Under the pieces are notes generated by a model that was not told where the DNA came from, made no database searches, and saw only the letters and a program-made list of their open reading frames with translations. The position numbers and the translations under genes are program-made. DNA of 52,120 nt from Bacteroidales bacterium (GTDB taxonomy: Bacteria > Bacteroidota > Bacteroidia > Bacteroidales > GCA-2748055): NCBI GenBank assembly GCA_020636775.1, contig JACJXF010000017.1, positions 1-52,120 on the forward strand, given 5' to 3'. Positions 43,618 through 52,120 of the stretch are shown here, piece after piece. Each line of letters opens with the position of its first letter. The first letter of the stretch is position 1.

Positions 43618-43706
43618 AGACAGACTTTTAAATAAGGCCTTAGATTTGATTACCTGCCTTCAGATTACGATATTTGTTTGTTACTTACATAAAACAAAAA
43701 ATACAT

Positions 43707-45230
43707 ATGCAGGCTACTACTCCTCACCTGATTGTGATTTTTGGTGCTTCAGGTGATCTGACAAGAAGAAAACTTATTCCGGCCTTATTTAATCTGAAAA
43801 GGCAGGCTTTGCTTCCGGATAATTTCGCAGTACTGGGTGTTGGCCGGACACCCATGGATGATGAAAGTTTCAGAGACGATATGAAAGCGGCCATTGCAAG
43901 TTTCTCCAACATCTCAAAAGCAGGCGATAAGGCAATTATCGAATCCTTTATATCTCTTCTTCATTATGCATCCATAGATACCTTTGATGCAGATTCCTAT
44001 TCAATTCTGAAAGATAAAATTGTAGATCTTGATAAAAAGTTTAAACTGGAGGATAATATTATTTTTTATCTGGCAACTCCACCAATTCTTTATGATAAAA
44101 TTCCCGTGTTTCTTGCAAAACAAAAGCTGAACAGGGAAAGTCATAAATTAATCATTGAAAAGCCCTTCGGTATAAACCTCGAATCTGCAAGGAATTTGAA
44201 CAAGGATTTATTGAAATACTATTCTGAGGATCAGATATACAGAATTGACCATTATCTGGGTAAGGAAACCGTTCAGAATATTCTGGTTACCCGGTTTTCA
44301 AATCAGATCTTTGAACCCTTGTGGAACCGCAATTATATTCATCATGTTGAAATTACCAGTGCTGAATCCATTGGTGTTGAAAAGAGGGGAGGATATTATG
44401 ACAATTCAGGAGCATTGCGTGATATGGTTCAGAATCACTTACTGCAACTGGTCGGGCTTGTTGCCATGGAACCACCAATCCTGGCCGATTCAACCAATAT
44501 CAGGAATGAAACACTAAAAGTTTTTAAGGCGCTGAGACATATTAGTATGGATAAAATCAGGAGGGATGTAATCCGCGGACAATACCTCGATGCCACAATA
44601 AATAGAACTAAAGTGTCGGCCTACAGAAATGAAGAGGGAGTAAGACCTGATTCAAAAACTGAGACCTTTGCGGCTATGAAATTCTACATTGATAACTGGA
44701 GATGGAGTGGTGTTCCCTTTTATATCAGAACAGGAAAAAGACTGCCAATCAGAGTTTCGGAGGTAGTGATTCACTTTAAGGAAACACCACATCATTTGTT
44801 CTGTAACGACAGCGGTGAGCCTAATGCATCAAATCAGCTGGTTATCAGAATTCAACCCGATGAGGGATTGTTGATGAAATTTGGTATGAAGGTACCCGGA
44901 GCAGGATTTACAGTTCAGAATGTAAATATGGATTTCCACTACTCTTCACTATCAGAGAAGGAAATTCCCGAAGCTTATGAGCGTCTGCTTCTGGATTGCA
45001 TGCTCAACGATTCTACCCTTTACGCCAGGGGAGATGCTGTGGAAACAACCTGGGAATTTATTAATCCGATTCTCGAACTTTGGAAGAATGAGCCTGAAAT
45101 TCCTCTTTATGGCTATCCTTCCGGAACCTGGGGGCCTGATGTGGCAGACTCTCTCATCGAGGAACCCTGGCTTACCTGGAGATACCCCTGTAAAAACTTA
45201 AGTAATGATGGAATCTATTGTGAACTCTGA
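43707..45230 (+). CDS. zwf: Glucose-6-phosphate 1-dehydrogenase
   Basis: 507 residues from the ATG at 43707 (an earlier in-frame start lacks homology). Oxidises glucose-6-phosphate to 6-phosphogluconolactone. The nucleotide-binding loop is IFGASGDLTRRKLIPALF (about 9-26), the substrate-binding and catalytic motif RIDHYLGKET (about 178-187), and IEKPFG precedes it. The C-terminal domain includes FYIRTGKRLP. The downstream pgl gene overlaps its 3' end by 26 bases, so both enzymes are made together. Confidence 0.96.
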   Translation: MQATTPHLIVIFGASGDLTRRKLIPALFNLKRQALLPDNFAVLGVGRTPMDDESFRDDMKAAIASFSNISKAGDKAIIESFISLLHYASIDTFDADSYSILKDKIVDLDKKFKLEDNIIFYLATPPILYDKIPVFLAKQKLNRESHKLIIEKPFGINLESARNLNKDLLKYYSEDQIYRIDHYLGKETVQNILVTRFSNQIFEPLWNRNYIHHVEITSAESIGVEKRGGYYDNSGALRDMVQNHLLQLVGLVAMEPPILADSTNIRNETLKVFKALRHISMDKIRRDVIRGQYLDATINRTKVSAYRNEEGVRPDSKTETFAAMKFYIDNWRWSGVPFYIRTGKRLPIRVSEVVIHFKETPHHLFCNDSGEPNASNQLVIRIQPDEGLLMKFGMKVPGAGFTVQNVNMDFHYSSLSEKEIPEAYERLLLDCMLNDSTLYARGDAVETTWEFINPILELWKNEPEIPLYGYPSGTWGPDVADSLIEEPWLTWRYPCKNLSNDGIYCEL

Positions 45231-45981
45231 AAATCATCCGGGTGTTACGATCTTTCGCGATCTTGATGAAATGTCGGTTGCTTTTTTTGACTTTCTGGAT
45301 GATGAATTTCATAAAGCCATAGTCGCTGGCAGGAGTTACCATCTTGTATTGTCAGGTGGAAGCACACCATTGTGGCTGTTTCAGAAACTGGCCTCCCTGA
45401 AGCACCTTAAAATGAACTGGGATTTTCTCCATCTTTATTGGGGTGATGAACGTTGTGTACCTCCTGAAGACCCGCAAAGTAATTTTGGAAATATTTGGTC
45501 GGCAATTATCCGCTACATCGATATTCCTGAAGAAAATGTTCATCGCATCATGGGTGAAAATGATCCCGATACTGAAGCTTCCCGATATGCCGGAATTCTA
45601 AAGAAATACCCGGTGCAGGAAAATGGAATGCCCAGATTTGATCTTGTCTTATTGGGAGTAGGTGAGGACGGGCATACTGCCTCAATCTTCCCGGATGCTT
45701 TGCATATGCTTGAAACAGATGAAATTTGCTATACAGCAATACATCCTGAAAGCGGTCAAAAGCGAATATCTGTTTCCATGAAGGTAATAAATAATGCCAA
45801 AATCATAATTGTTCTGGCTGCTGGTTCATCGAAGGCGGAAATCCTGAGAAAAGTAATTCAAAAAAATAAAAAACCGGAAAATCTGCCTGCCTCCTTTATT
45901 AATCCTTCCAATGGTACTCTAAAATGGTTCGTGGATAAAAAAGCCGGGAAAAAACTTAAGCACGGAATGTCCTTCTTTTGA
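45205..45981 (+). CDS. pgl: 6-phosphogluconolactonase
   Basis: 258 residues. Hydrolyses 6-phosphogluconolactone, the product of the overlapping zwf gene. Family motifs: HLVLSGGSTPLWLFQKLA, LYWGDERCVPPEDPQSNFG, DLVLLGVGEDGHTASIFP and the C-terminal ILAAGSSKAEILRKV-like region. All fit the NagB/Pgl fold of the lactonase type. No gnd gene for the next step is seen. A start three bases later is equally possible. The operon ends at the terminator at 45994. Confidence 0.94.
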   Translation: MMESIVNSENHPGVTIFRDLDEMSVAFFDFLDDEFHKAIVAGRSYHLVLSGGSTPLWLFQKLASLKHLKMNWDFLHLYWGDERCVPPEDPQSNFGNIWSAIIRYIDIPEENVHRIMGENDPDTEASRYAGILKKYPVQENGMPRFDLVLLGVGEDGHTASIFPDALHMLETDEICYTAIHPESGQKRISVSMKVINNAKIIIVLAAGSSKAEILRKVIQKNKKPENLPASFINPSNGTLKWFVDKKAGKKLKHGMSFF

Positions 45982-45993
45982 TTCCAAAAAAAT

Positions 45994-46018
45994 AAGGGGA
46001 CGTTTTGCGTCCCCTTTT
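45994..46018. terminator. Bidirectional intrinsic terminator
   Basis: AAGGGGACG (45994-46002) pairs with CGTCCCCTT (46008-46016) around TTTTG, with an A run before and Ts after. It separates pgl from the convergent low-complexity gene. Confidence 0.9.
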
Positions 46019-46052
46019 GTATTGAAATTCGGTAAATAATCATCCCATAATA

Positions 46053-47129
46053 TCAGAAGTAGGTTTCCACCTGGCTTTTTCTTTTAATAAGCATTTCAGG
46101 TTTTCCGTCCCACATACTTACCAGTCCGGTAACCACTAAATTCCTGTTTGTAAAGTACCTCTCCGGGCGGTAGCTGAACCTTCTTGCATCATTCCCCGAA
46201 AGTATTACCGTGAAGTCCTGATATGGATAGGGTGCTCCAAAGTAGAGATAGTAATTATCACTCTGTCTTTCGTACCAGACTTCATCAACTCTGCCATATA
46301 TTCTGGCTACATCACCGATGAAGCGATCGGCATCGTAAGCTGAAATTGTACGGATACTGTAACCATAAGGATAATACCAGTAATCGAAGTTTGGATATAA
46401 GTACCTGTAATCATTGTACATCCTGGCATTCCAGATAATCTCAACGTGTCTGGGCTCCTTGTAGGGATAGTAAGTTCTCCTGTACTCAACAGGATGATAG
46501 ACATAGCTGGTATTTGTGTTAACAATTCTTACACTGCGGTTAGGCTGTGGTGTTCTGTAACTCTGGCGTTTCTCAACATATACCTGCTCTGTTCTGGGAA
46601 CATATACTCTGTTACTTTCAACATTTACCTCCCTTGAAGAACCAGAGTTTCTGACAACACTGCCATTATTACCACCGGCTGTACTTCTGGAAGTCGAAGT
46701 AGTTCCTCCAACTTTTCTTTCAGTATTTGGATTCCTGTTAACATCAGAACTGCTTCGGTTAGTATTACTGTTGCCAGTGCTTCGCTGTGTAGTTGTATTT
46801 GAACTGCTGCGGGTGGTTGTATTGCTTCGTGTTTCAGTATTTCCGGCACTGCGCTGTGGTGCAGGACTTGATTCAACCTTCCTGGTAGCCGTTGTAGTTC
46901 TAACAGCAGGATTTTCGCGATTCCTGCTTTCGTTATAGGATGGAGTTGCTTTTACAGCACTGCTGCTGCGAGTTGTCGAAGTAGCAGGGGTAGTTTTCTT
47001 CTCTGTATCAGAGCTGCGGGTTGTGGTCGTAGTGCTTGTCGCCCTTGTCCTGCTGCTCCTGTCAGTGGTCTGTGCCTGTAAGCTCAGCGCTAAAACTGAC
47101 ATTACGGTTATGATTATGTACCTTTTCAT
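46053..47129 (-). CDS. Secreted Ser/Thr/Arg/Asn-rich protein with C-terminal globular domain
   Basis: 358 residues. Signal peptide about 1-19 (ALSLQAQ). Residues 20-170 are low-complexity, built of Ser, Thr, Arg and Asn with recurring TTTRSS, TTTR and RSTGN pieces, hence very basic and probably disordered. Then comes a tyrosine/arginine-rich stretch (YVPRTEQVYVEKRQSYRTPQP; YRRTYYPYKEPRHVEI) and a globular end (about 260-358: AYDADRFIGDVARIYGRVDEVWY...VILSGNDARRF...LVVTGLVSMWDGKPEMLI), which looks like an OB-fold. Envelope-associated or DNA/polymer-binding functions are both conceivable. No known family is claimed. Confidence 0.8.
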   Translation of the reverse strand: MKRYIIITVMSVLALSLQAQTTDRSSRTRATSTTTTTRSSDTEKKTTPATSTTRSSSAVKATPSYNESRNRENPAVRTTTATRKVESSPAPQRSAGNTETRSNTTTRSSSNTTTQRSTGNSNTNRSSSDVNRNPNTERKVGGTTSTSRSTAGGNNGSVVRNSGSSREVNVESNRVYVPRTEQVYVEKRQSYRTPQPNRSVRIVNTNTSYVYHPVEYRRTYYPYKEPRHVEIIWNARMYNDYRYLYPNFDYWYYPYGYSIRTISAYDADRFIGDVARIYGRVDEVWYERQSDNYYLYFGAPYPYQDFTVILSGNDARRFSYRPERYFTNRNLVVTGLVSMWDGKPEMLIKRKSQVETYF

Positions 47130-47440
47130 GACTTTAAGGTTTTAATGAATAATATACTTGATAAGACTAATCCAAAATTCAGGCCAAAACTATTATAAGC
47201 TCAATTAATATTTTTACCTTGTTTCTAAAACACTGATTATCTGATAATAATAAACTGAAATAATTTTATAGAAGTATCCTTTTTAATTTTTCGGAATAAA
47301 AATTTCTAATTATTAAGGGATATTAAATACTTGCTTTCTAATTCTTATTTACCGGCAGCAAATCTTAGAAACAAGATATTTTTTGATACTGTCTGAATTA
47401 TAGTAAATTTATGCAGATTTGAACACCAACAATAACTGCT
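47130..47440. other. Divergent gap of 311 bases, AT-rich
   Basis: No gene, repeat or sensor-domain remnant was found. A near match to a -7 box, CAGATTTG, sits at about 47414-47421 and would give a short leader to the GTG start at 47441. Confidence 0.4.
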
Positions 47441-48238
47441 GTGGAGAATAACAGTCATAATGCGGTTGATCTTTCAGACAGCATTCGGTACGCCAGCAAA
47501 ATCCAATCAGCCCTTTTACCGGAGAGGGAATATTTTAAAAAAATTCTACCCTATAGTTTTATTCTTTATTTACCCAAGGATGTTGTTAGCGGCGATTTTT
47601 ACTGGATTAAAAAGCGGGAAAATCGTATTGGTCTGGCAGCAGCCGATTGCACCGGGCATGGGGTTCCTGGAGCATTTATGAGCATAATGGGCATTAATTT
47701 TCTTAACCAGATTTCATCTGTCTGTTTAGGCCTTTCCAATATTATACTTAATCAACTAAGAGAATATGTAATGAAGGCCCTGAACCAAAAGGGCGAAAAC
47801 GAAGATCAGAAAGATGGGATGGATATTGCCTGCTGTGTTATTGACACCGAAAAAAGGCAGCTTGAATTTTCAGGGGCAAATAATCCCCTGATCTACTTTA
47901 AGGATAAGGAGATGAAAATTGTAAAAGCCGACAGAATGCCAATTGGAGTGGGCCCCGTAGAAGAAGAATCCTTCAGAAAAAACATTATTCCCTTTGATGC
48001 TATCGACAAATTCTATATATTTTCCGATGGTTATGCTGACCAGTTTGGAGGAGAGGGGAACAAGAAGCTTAAACTTAAAGGTTTTTACCAGATTCTCAAT
48101 GAAATACAGGAATATCCATTTGAGCAGCATGAAGAACTTCTTCATAACAGAATAAAAACCTGGATGGGGGATAATGAACAGGTGGATGATATACTTCTGA
48201 TTGGAATTGATATGAAAAAAATATACAATGAGACTTGA
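47441..48238 (+). CDS. SpoIIE-type PP2C serine/threonine phosphatase
   Basis: 265 residues from a GTG at 47441; an in-frame stop at 47420 and the absence of an ATG leave this as the best start. The catalytic domain spans about 35-260 with GDFYWI (D52), AAADCTGHGVPGAFMSIMG (D69, G72), SDGYADQFGG (about 196) and VDDILLIGID, so metal-binding aspartates are all present. The first 30 residues (DLSDSIRYASKIQSALLPE) are the linker that normally follows a sensor domain, but no sensor is attached. Its end overlaps the next gene, an OLD-like ATPase, by 11 bases. Usual targets are phosphorylated anti-sigma antagonists; none is visible. Confidence 0.92.
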   Translation: MENNSHNAVDLSDSIRYASKIQSALLPEREYFKKILPYSFILYLPKDVVSGDFYWIKKRENRIGLAAADCTGHGVPGAFMSIMGINFLNQISSVCLGLSNIILNQLREYVMKALNQKGENEDQKDGMDIACCVIDTEKRQLEFSGANNPLIYFKDKEMKIVKADRMPIGVGPVEEESFRKNIIPFDAIDKFYIFSDGYADQFGGEGNKKLKLKGFYQILNEIQEYPFEQHEELLHNRIKTWMGDNEQVDDILLIGIDMKKIYNET

Positions 48239-50558
48239 AGCATTCAGAATAAAAAACTATCGCTCAATAGTTGATACAGGCTGGGTTAACGTATCTCCCG
48301 ATAATATCACTACCATTATCGGACAGAATGAGTCAGGTAAGACATCCATTCTGGAGGCCCTGTATAGTTTTTTCAACGGAAAGATTCATGAAGATATCCT
48401 TAGATCGGATATGAAATATCCTGAAATATCATGTGCCTTCCTTGCTGAAAAAGACTTTCTGGGAAAGCGTATTCCCACGGATCGTCTTTCTCCACATCTC
48501 GTGACATCCTTTAAACAACGGCCACTATTATATTTAAGCCGGATATGGAAAAACAGTCATCACTCTTACCTGATATACGGAAATGATGAAATCCTGGAGG
48601 CAAGCAGGGAAAATGAACAAAAGGAATTAGAAATCGAAGAGTTGTTGCTTGTAAAAATTGAAAAGCTTTTAAATGAAACATCCAGACTTACTGAGATTGC
48701 AGATACAGCCGAAAGGGATTTAAGAAAGTACAGATCTGAACTGGATGGACTGGAAACAAAATACAATAAGCTCATAAGGTCTATTGAAAGGGCTTCAATG
48801 GCAAAAAGAGAAGGATTGAAACATGAAGCCGAAAGTTGTGAGAAAAAAATAAACGAGATTAAAAAACTTTATACCTTATCCGAAAACAACTTCAATAATC
48901 ACAATGAAAAACTGAGCCAGTTAATCATTAAATCGGGATATGCAGGGAAATATAAACTGGCTCTGGAAAACGTTAAAAAGTCAGAAGTAGGCTTAAAAGA
49001 GATTACTAACCTGATAGAGAAACTGAAGTTTGAGATTCAGATAAACCCTTCCAGAAGAAGATCTGCAAAAGTCCTGAGAAATCTGAAAGAAAGTGAAGAA
49101 AGGAAAAAGCAAATAAAATCAGAGGTGTTCAGATTCAGGGAAATGCTGAGGTATGCAAAGGAATGTATTCAGCTGGCACTGCAGAATACCCGCCCTGAAG
49201 ATATCGAGGTGAAAGCTCGTGAAAACTATGAAAAGAAAGAAGAACAGCTCGACCTGGAAGAACTGGCATTGCTCATTTTTCCTTTTGTTCCTGAATTTGC
49301 CCTTTTCGAAGATTTCAGCAGTCTGTTGCCCAACCGGATTGACCTTGAGGATATGTTATTGCAGAATGAAAACACCGAGGGTTTTAATGCAGTAAAGAAT
49401 TTCCTGATAGTTTCCGGACTTGATTCCAGCTTTTTTAACGAGGTGAATACGAGGATTCTTAAATCGAAAATCGAAAACCTTAATGGTGAAATCAGTCTTC
49501 ATTTTCAGGATTACTGGCGACAAAACCTGGGCCGGTCCAATAAAATTAAAATTAACTTCGAACTGGAGCATTACGACCTGTCTGATCCTGAAAAGAAGGG
49601 TAAACCTTATCTTGAATTCTGGATAAAGGATGAAAAAGAAAGGCTGTATCCAAAACAAAGAAGCAGGGGAGTGCGCTGGTTTCTTTCATTCTTCCTTGAA
49701 CTTAAGGCTACCGCTCAGGAAGAAAGCAGCCGGAAGAAGATTCTCCTTATTGATGAACCCGGACTAAGTTTGCATGCCAGGGCACAGGAAGATGTTTTGA
49801 AGGTATTCGAAGACCTGAAAAGTGAAATGCAAATAATCTATACCACCCATTCTCCCCATTTAGTAAATACGGAAAAGCTTCACAGGCTGCTGGCAGTGCA
49901 GCGGGCCGATGAATTCAATGATCATTCGGAAACTCTGGTTTTTGATCCTCAAAAACTCAGTCAGGCCTCAGGAGATACCCTCTCTCCAATTTACACCCTT
50001 ATGGGAACCCGGCTTTCTGAAAGTAATTTTATACAGGAAAGAAATAATATTATTGTTGAAGACACTCACGTATTTTACTACCTGAAAAACATTTTTGATA
50101 TCTTTTCCAAAAATGAAAAAATATACTTCCTTCCTTCAACAGGAGCAAGGAATATCCCGCTCCTCGTTAATATGATGATAGGATGGAAACTTCATTATGC
50201 AGTTTTTCTCTGCGATCACAAGGAATCAAGGGAAATATATGATCAGATGAAGGAATTACTTTTCAGGGGTAATGATGAGGAATGCTCGCAAAAGGTTCTG
50301 CTGATGAAAGGGGTGGAGGGAATTGAAAACCTCTTTTCTACCATCGATTTCAAGAAGCATGTTTTAAATAAGAGGGTAGGTATTACAGAATCCAACCTCG
50401 AATACATTGCCGATAATAATCTGAGCAAATCGGATCTTGCATCGGCTTTTGCCATGCGCTGCCATAACCTTTCTCTTAAGCAGGAGGACTTTGACGAAGA
50501 AACCCGGGAAAATTTCAGAAAATTGACTGCAATGATTGCCAGCTCTGTTAAGAATTAA
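48228..50558 (+). CDS. OLD-family-like ATPase with long coiled coil and altered TOPRIM
   Basis: 776 residues. N-terminal AAA/SMC-like half-domain with Walker A GQNESGKTS (32-40), then a long charged coiled coil (about 125-345), then Walker B ILLIDEPGLSLHARAQEDVL (about 505-524) and a TTHSPHLV switch. The C-terminal part (about 600-720) sits where OLD nucleases have a TOPRIM domain: IIVEDTHVFYYL replaces the usual VEGxTD motif, keeping the glutamate, and FLCDHKES stands where DxD is expected, with H in the second acidic position. Nuclease activity is therefore doubtful. Overlap with the phosphatase gene implies coupled translation. The 3' end overlaps the convergent DUF4395 gene by 4 bases. 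Confidence 0.88.
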   Translation: MRLEAFRIKNYRSIVDTGWVNVSPDNITTIIGQNESGKTSILEALYSFFNGKIHEDILRSDMKYPEISCAFLAEKDFLGKRIPTDRLSPHLVTSFKQRPLLYLSRIWKNSHHSYLIYGNDEILEASRENEQKELEIEELLLVKIEKLLNETSRLTEIADTAERDLRKYRSELDGLETKYNKLIRSIERASMAKREGLKHEAESCEKKINEIKKLYTLSENNFNNHNEKLSQLIIKSGYAGKYKLALENVKKSEVGLKEITNLIEKLKFEIQINPSRRRSAKVLRNLKESEERKKQIKSEVFRFREMLRYAKECIQLALQNTRPEDIEVKARENYEKKEEQLDLEELALLIFPFVPEFALFEDFSSLLPNRIDLEDMLLQNENTEGFNAVKNFLIVSGLDSSFFNEVNTRILKSKIENLNGEISLHFQDYWRQNLGRSNKIKINFELEHYDLSDPEKKGKPYLEFWIKDEKERLYPKQRSRGVRWFLSFFLELKATAQEESSRKKILLIDEPGLSLHARAQEDVLKVFEDLKSEMQIIYTTHSPHLVNTEKLHRLLAVQRADEFNDHSETLVFDPQKLSQASGDTLSPIYTLMGTRLSESNFIQERNNIIVEDTHVFYYLKNIFDIFSKNEKIYFLPSTGARNIPLLVNMMIGWKLHYAVFLCDHKESREIYDQMKELLFRGNDEECSQKVLLMKGVEGIENLFSTIDFKKHVLNKRVGITESNLEYIADNNLSKSDLASAFAMRCHNLSLKQEDFDEETRENFRKLTAMIASSVKN

Positions 50559-51007
50559 ATCTTATCACGAGAACTTGGGCCATTCAGTACTAAAGCATAT
50601 GGATATAATTTGCAGGCAACACAAAATCCAAAAACCGATTCCAGAAAACTGAAGAAACCAAGAATCATTATTGTGGTAATGGCTGCGTTGTGAAAACCAG
50701 GAACTGCAAATATCAGTGCTGAGCTGCTCAGAAGTAATCCAATTCGGGCTGCAAAAATCTTAGGACCTGCATTTATAAAAGCTTTGGAGATATTGAAGTT
50801 ATCCAGCAGGAATGAATTAAACTTAATCAGTGGATTGAGCTTACCTTCGGCAATTAACCTGAATGAAAAATCAATTATCACAATCGATAAAACAATATAA
50901 CTACCTGTTAATAAGAAACTAACAGACATAAGGAAAGTAAAAAACGCATTTAAACGACTTACATTCTCATTAATTTTCCTTTCGGATATAGGACATATTT
51001 TAACCAT
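50555..51007 (-). CDS. DUF4395 membrane protein
   Basis: 150 residues. The start KICPISERKINENVSRLNAFFTF has the CP-x(3-4)-ER/RLNA pattern of DUF4395 proteins, followed by four hydrophobic helices (about 25-50, 75-85, 88-106, 108-128) and CVACKLYPYAL near the end with two cysteines. Family members are often linked to thioredoxin-like or sulfur-handling proteins, but no such gene is adjacent. Function unknown. It is convergent with, and overlaps, the OLD-like gene. Confidence 0.85.
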   Translation of the reverse strand: MVKICPISERKINENVSRLNAFFTFLMSVSFLLTGSYIVLSIVIIDFSFRLIAEGKLNPLIKFNSFLLDNFNISKAFINAGPKIFAARIGLLLSSSALIFAVPGFHNAAITTIMILGFFSFLESVFGFCVACKLYPYALVLNGPSSRDKI

Positions 51008-51090
51008 GCTTATTCTATATTAAAAGACAAATATATCCTAAATTCCTAAAATACCCTCAAAAAGAGAGAGATTTACATGTTATTTAACAC

Positions 51091-51122
51091 GAAAGGGTTG
51101 CGATAAATTTCGCAACCCTTTC
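51091..51122 (-). terminator. Stem-loop after the sugar transporter gene
   Basis: GAAAGGGTTGCGA and TTCGCAACCCTTTC pair over about 13 bp around TAAAT. On the minus strand it follows the transporter stop by 27 bases, but no strong T run follows, so termination could be partial. Confidence 0.6.
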
Positions 51123-51148
51123 ATTAATAAAGTTTTACTTAAGGATAA

Positions 51149-52120
51149 CTATCCTACTTTTAAATCCTTTGGTTTCTTGCCTTCTCTCCAGTGCTCTTCA
51201 ATCTTTTCGAGGGTAACATTTTTGGTTTCGGGGATATAAAAATAGCCCCAGATCAAGCCTGCGATTCCTACCAGGGCATATAAGTAGAACGCACCTGCCG
51301 GATTACCAAGGTCTTCACCTTTCAGATTTATTTCAGTTCCGGCAAGGGTTAATCCTTTAACTATTTTGAAGAAAGTAAAAGCTACAACTCCGTTAAACAG
51401 CCAGTTTGACAAGGCTCCGATACTGGATCCAATTCCCCTGACTTTTAGCGGGAAAACCTCTGAGATAATCAACCAGCCCAGTGGGCCAAGGCTGATGGCA
51501 AAGAAAGCAATATATACCCATACCAATGAAATCGTAATCCACTTAATAGAATCGCCCAATGTGGATTGCAACGCAAAACAGCTGCCCATTGCAATCAGGG
51601 CAACTACAATTCCGGTTAAACCGATAAAATATAATTTTCTCCGACCCAGTCTGTCTATCATAAATAATGATAAAATAGTAAATGCCACATTTACCACACC
51701 TACGCTCACCGAAGCCCAAACAGCAGCCTGCGCATCAGCAAAGCCTGACATCAGGAATATTTTAGGACTATAGTATATAATAGTATTAATCCCGGTAAAC
51801 TGCTGCACAAACATGATTCCTATCGCAATAAACAGGGGCACACGCAGCCATTTTTTAAATATCAGGTTCCATGTAACTTTATTATGCTTATCGGCTTCAA
51901 TATCAGCCTTCATTTTACTGATAACTTCTTCTACCAGTTCGGGCTCTTCTACCTTTTGCAGTACATCCCTGCATTTATCCTCATGTCCCTTGCTTATCAG
52001 CCAGCGAGGGGTTTCAGGAAGAAATATCATTCCAACAAACATAATTATTGCCGGAATCACACCTACATAAAACATAGGCCTCCAGCACTCAGTATATGCC
52101 GGATCTCCATCAGGTACAGC
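51149..52120 (-). CDS. Sugar porter MFS transporter, partial
   Basis: The frame stays open to the window end, so the N-terminus (roughly the first third or more) is missing; the visible ATG at 52075 is internal. Visible sugar-porter signatures are PETPRWLISKG, the QQFTGINTIIYYSPKIF region that contacts the sugar in XylE/GLUT-type carriers, DRLGRRKL, PLGWLIISEVFPLKVRG and the C-terminal PETKNVTLEKIEEHW. About seven membrane helices can be seen. A proton-coupled hexose or pentose symporter is the likely role, but the exact sugar is not readable. The upstream zwf-pgl pair would use incoming glucose, although it is not linked as an operon. Confidence 0.93.
   Translation of the reverse strand, partial: AVPDGDPAYTECWRPMFYVGVIPAIIMFVGMIFLPETPRWLISKGHEDKCRDVLQKVEEPELVEEVISKMKADIEADKHNKVTWNLIFKKWLRVPLFIAIGIMFVQQFTGINTIIYYSPKIFLMSGFADAQAAVWASVSVGVVNVAFTILSLFMIDRLGRRKLYFIGLTGIVVALIAMGSCFALQSTLGDSIKWITISLVWVYIAFFAISLGPLGWLIISEVFPLKVRGIGSSIGALSNWLFNGVVAFTFFKIVKGLTLAGTEINLKGEDLGNPAGAFYLYALVGIAGLIWGYFYIPETKNVTLEKIEEHWREGKKPKDLKVG

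Overview
The window looks like a chromosomal segment from a Bacteroidota bacterium, probably Bacteroidales/Marinilabiliales-like. The signs are several TAnnTTTG promoter elements, TonB-dependent receptors with an N-terminal carboxypeptidase-regulatory domain, a TonB receptor/DUF4249 lipoprotein pair, a DUF2027-Smr protein, a fused E1 alpha/beta 2-oxo acid dehydrogenase, FtsX-type 800-residue permeases and a moderately AT-rich composition. No rRNA, tRNA, complete IS element, prophage or CRISPR array was seen.

Layout. 1-5.9 kb: a cut-off membrane protein diverging from a single-domain response regulator, a UPF0316 membrane protein, a free-methionine-sulfoxide reductase overlapping a small PAS protein, a threonine-aldolase-like enzyme, QueA, and a DUF2027-Smr protein. 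5.9-6.3 kb: the RNase P RNA gene with its promoter box and terminator. 6.3-9.6 kb: a LolA-like secreted protein, DUF5808, KdsA and RarA, all on the minus strand. 9.8-19.9 kb: envelope proteins, an FtsX permease, a decayed histidine kinase fragment, a RelA/SpoT homologue that has lost its hydrolase residues, and a TonB receptor. 20.1-21.1 kb: an ECF sigma factor and a small membrane partner.

21-28 kb is a DNA-damage-tolerance neighbourhood: a short DnaE-type polymerase and a Y-family polymerase form a minus-strand operon, divergent from a LexA-like helix-turn-helix/S24 repressor. Their shared control region holds two copies of a palindrome (GATTA-N5-TAATC) next to a TAATTTTG promoter box. Both genes also carry the same kind of 7-bp repeat leader right against the start codon, in the same sense. 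A LON-substrate-binding protein and an SRAP/HMCES abasic-site protein follow.

28.1-29.0 kb holds two candidate non-coding RNAs. The larger (about 500 nt) has a promoter, many nested hairpins closed by GNRA/UUCG tetraloops and a strong terminator, and I could not assign it to a known family. 29.3-31.7 kb: a serine hydrolase and an unrecognised Rossmann-like protein. 31.9-37.6 kb: E2 and fused E1 of a 2-oxo acid dehydrogenase, a flavodoxin with an unusual phosphate loop, and LeuA. 37.8-43.6 kb: two outer-membrane receptors, one with a DUF4249 lipoprotein. 43.7-46 kb: Zwf and Pgl, the oxidative pentose phosphate entry. 46-52.1 kb: a low-complexity secreted protein, a SpoIIE-type phosphatase overlapping an OLD-like ATPase, a DUF4395 membrane protein, and a sugar-porter MFS transporter cut by the window end.
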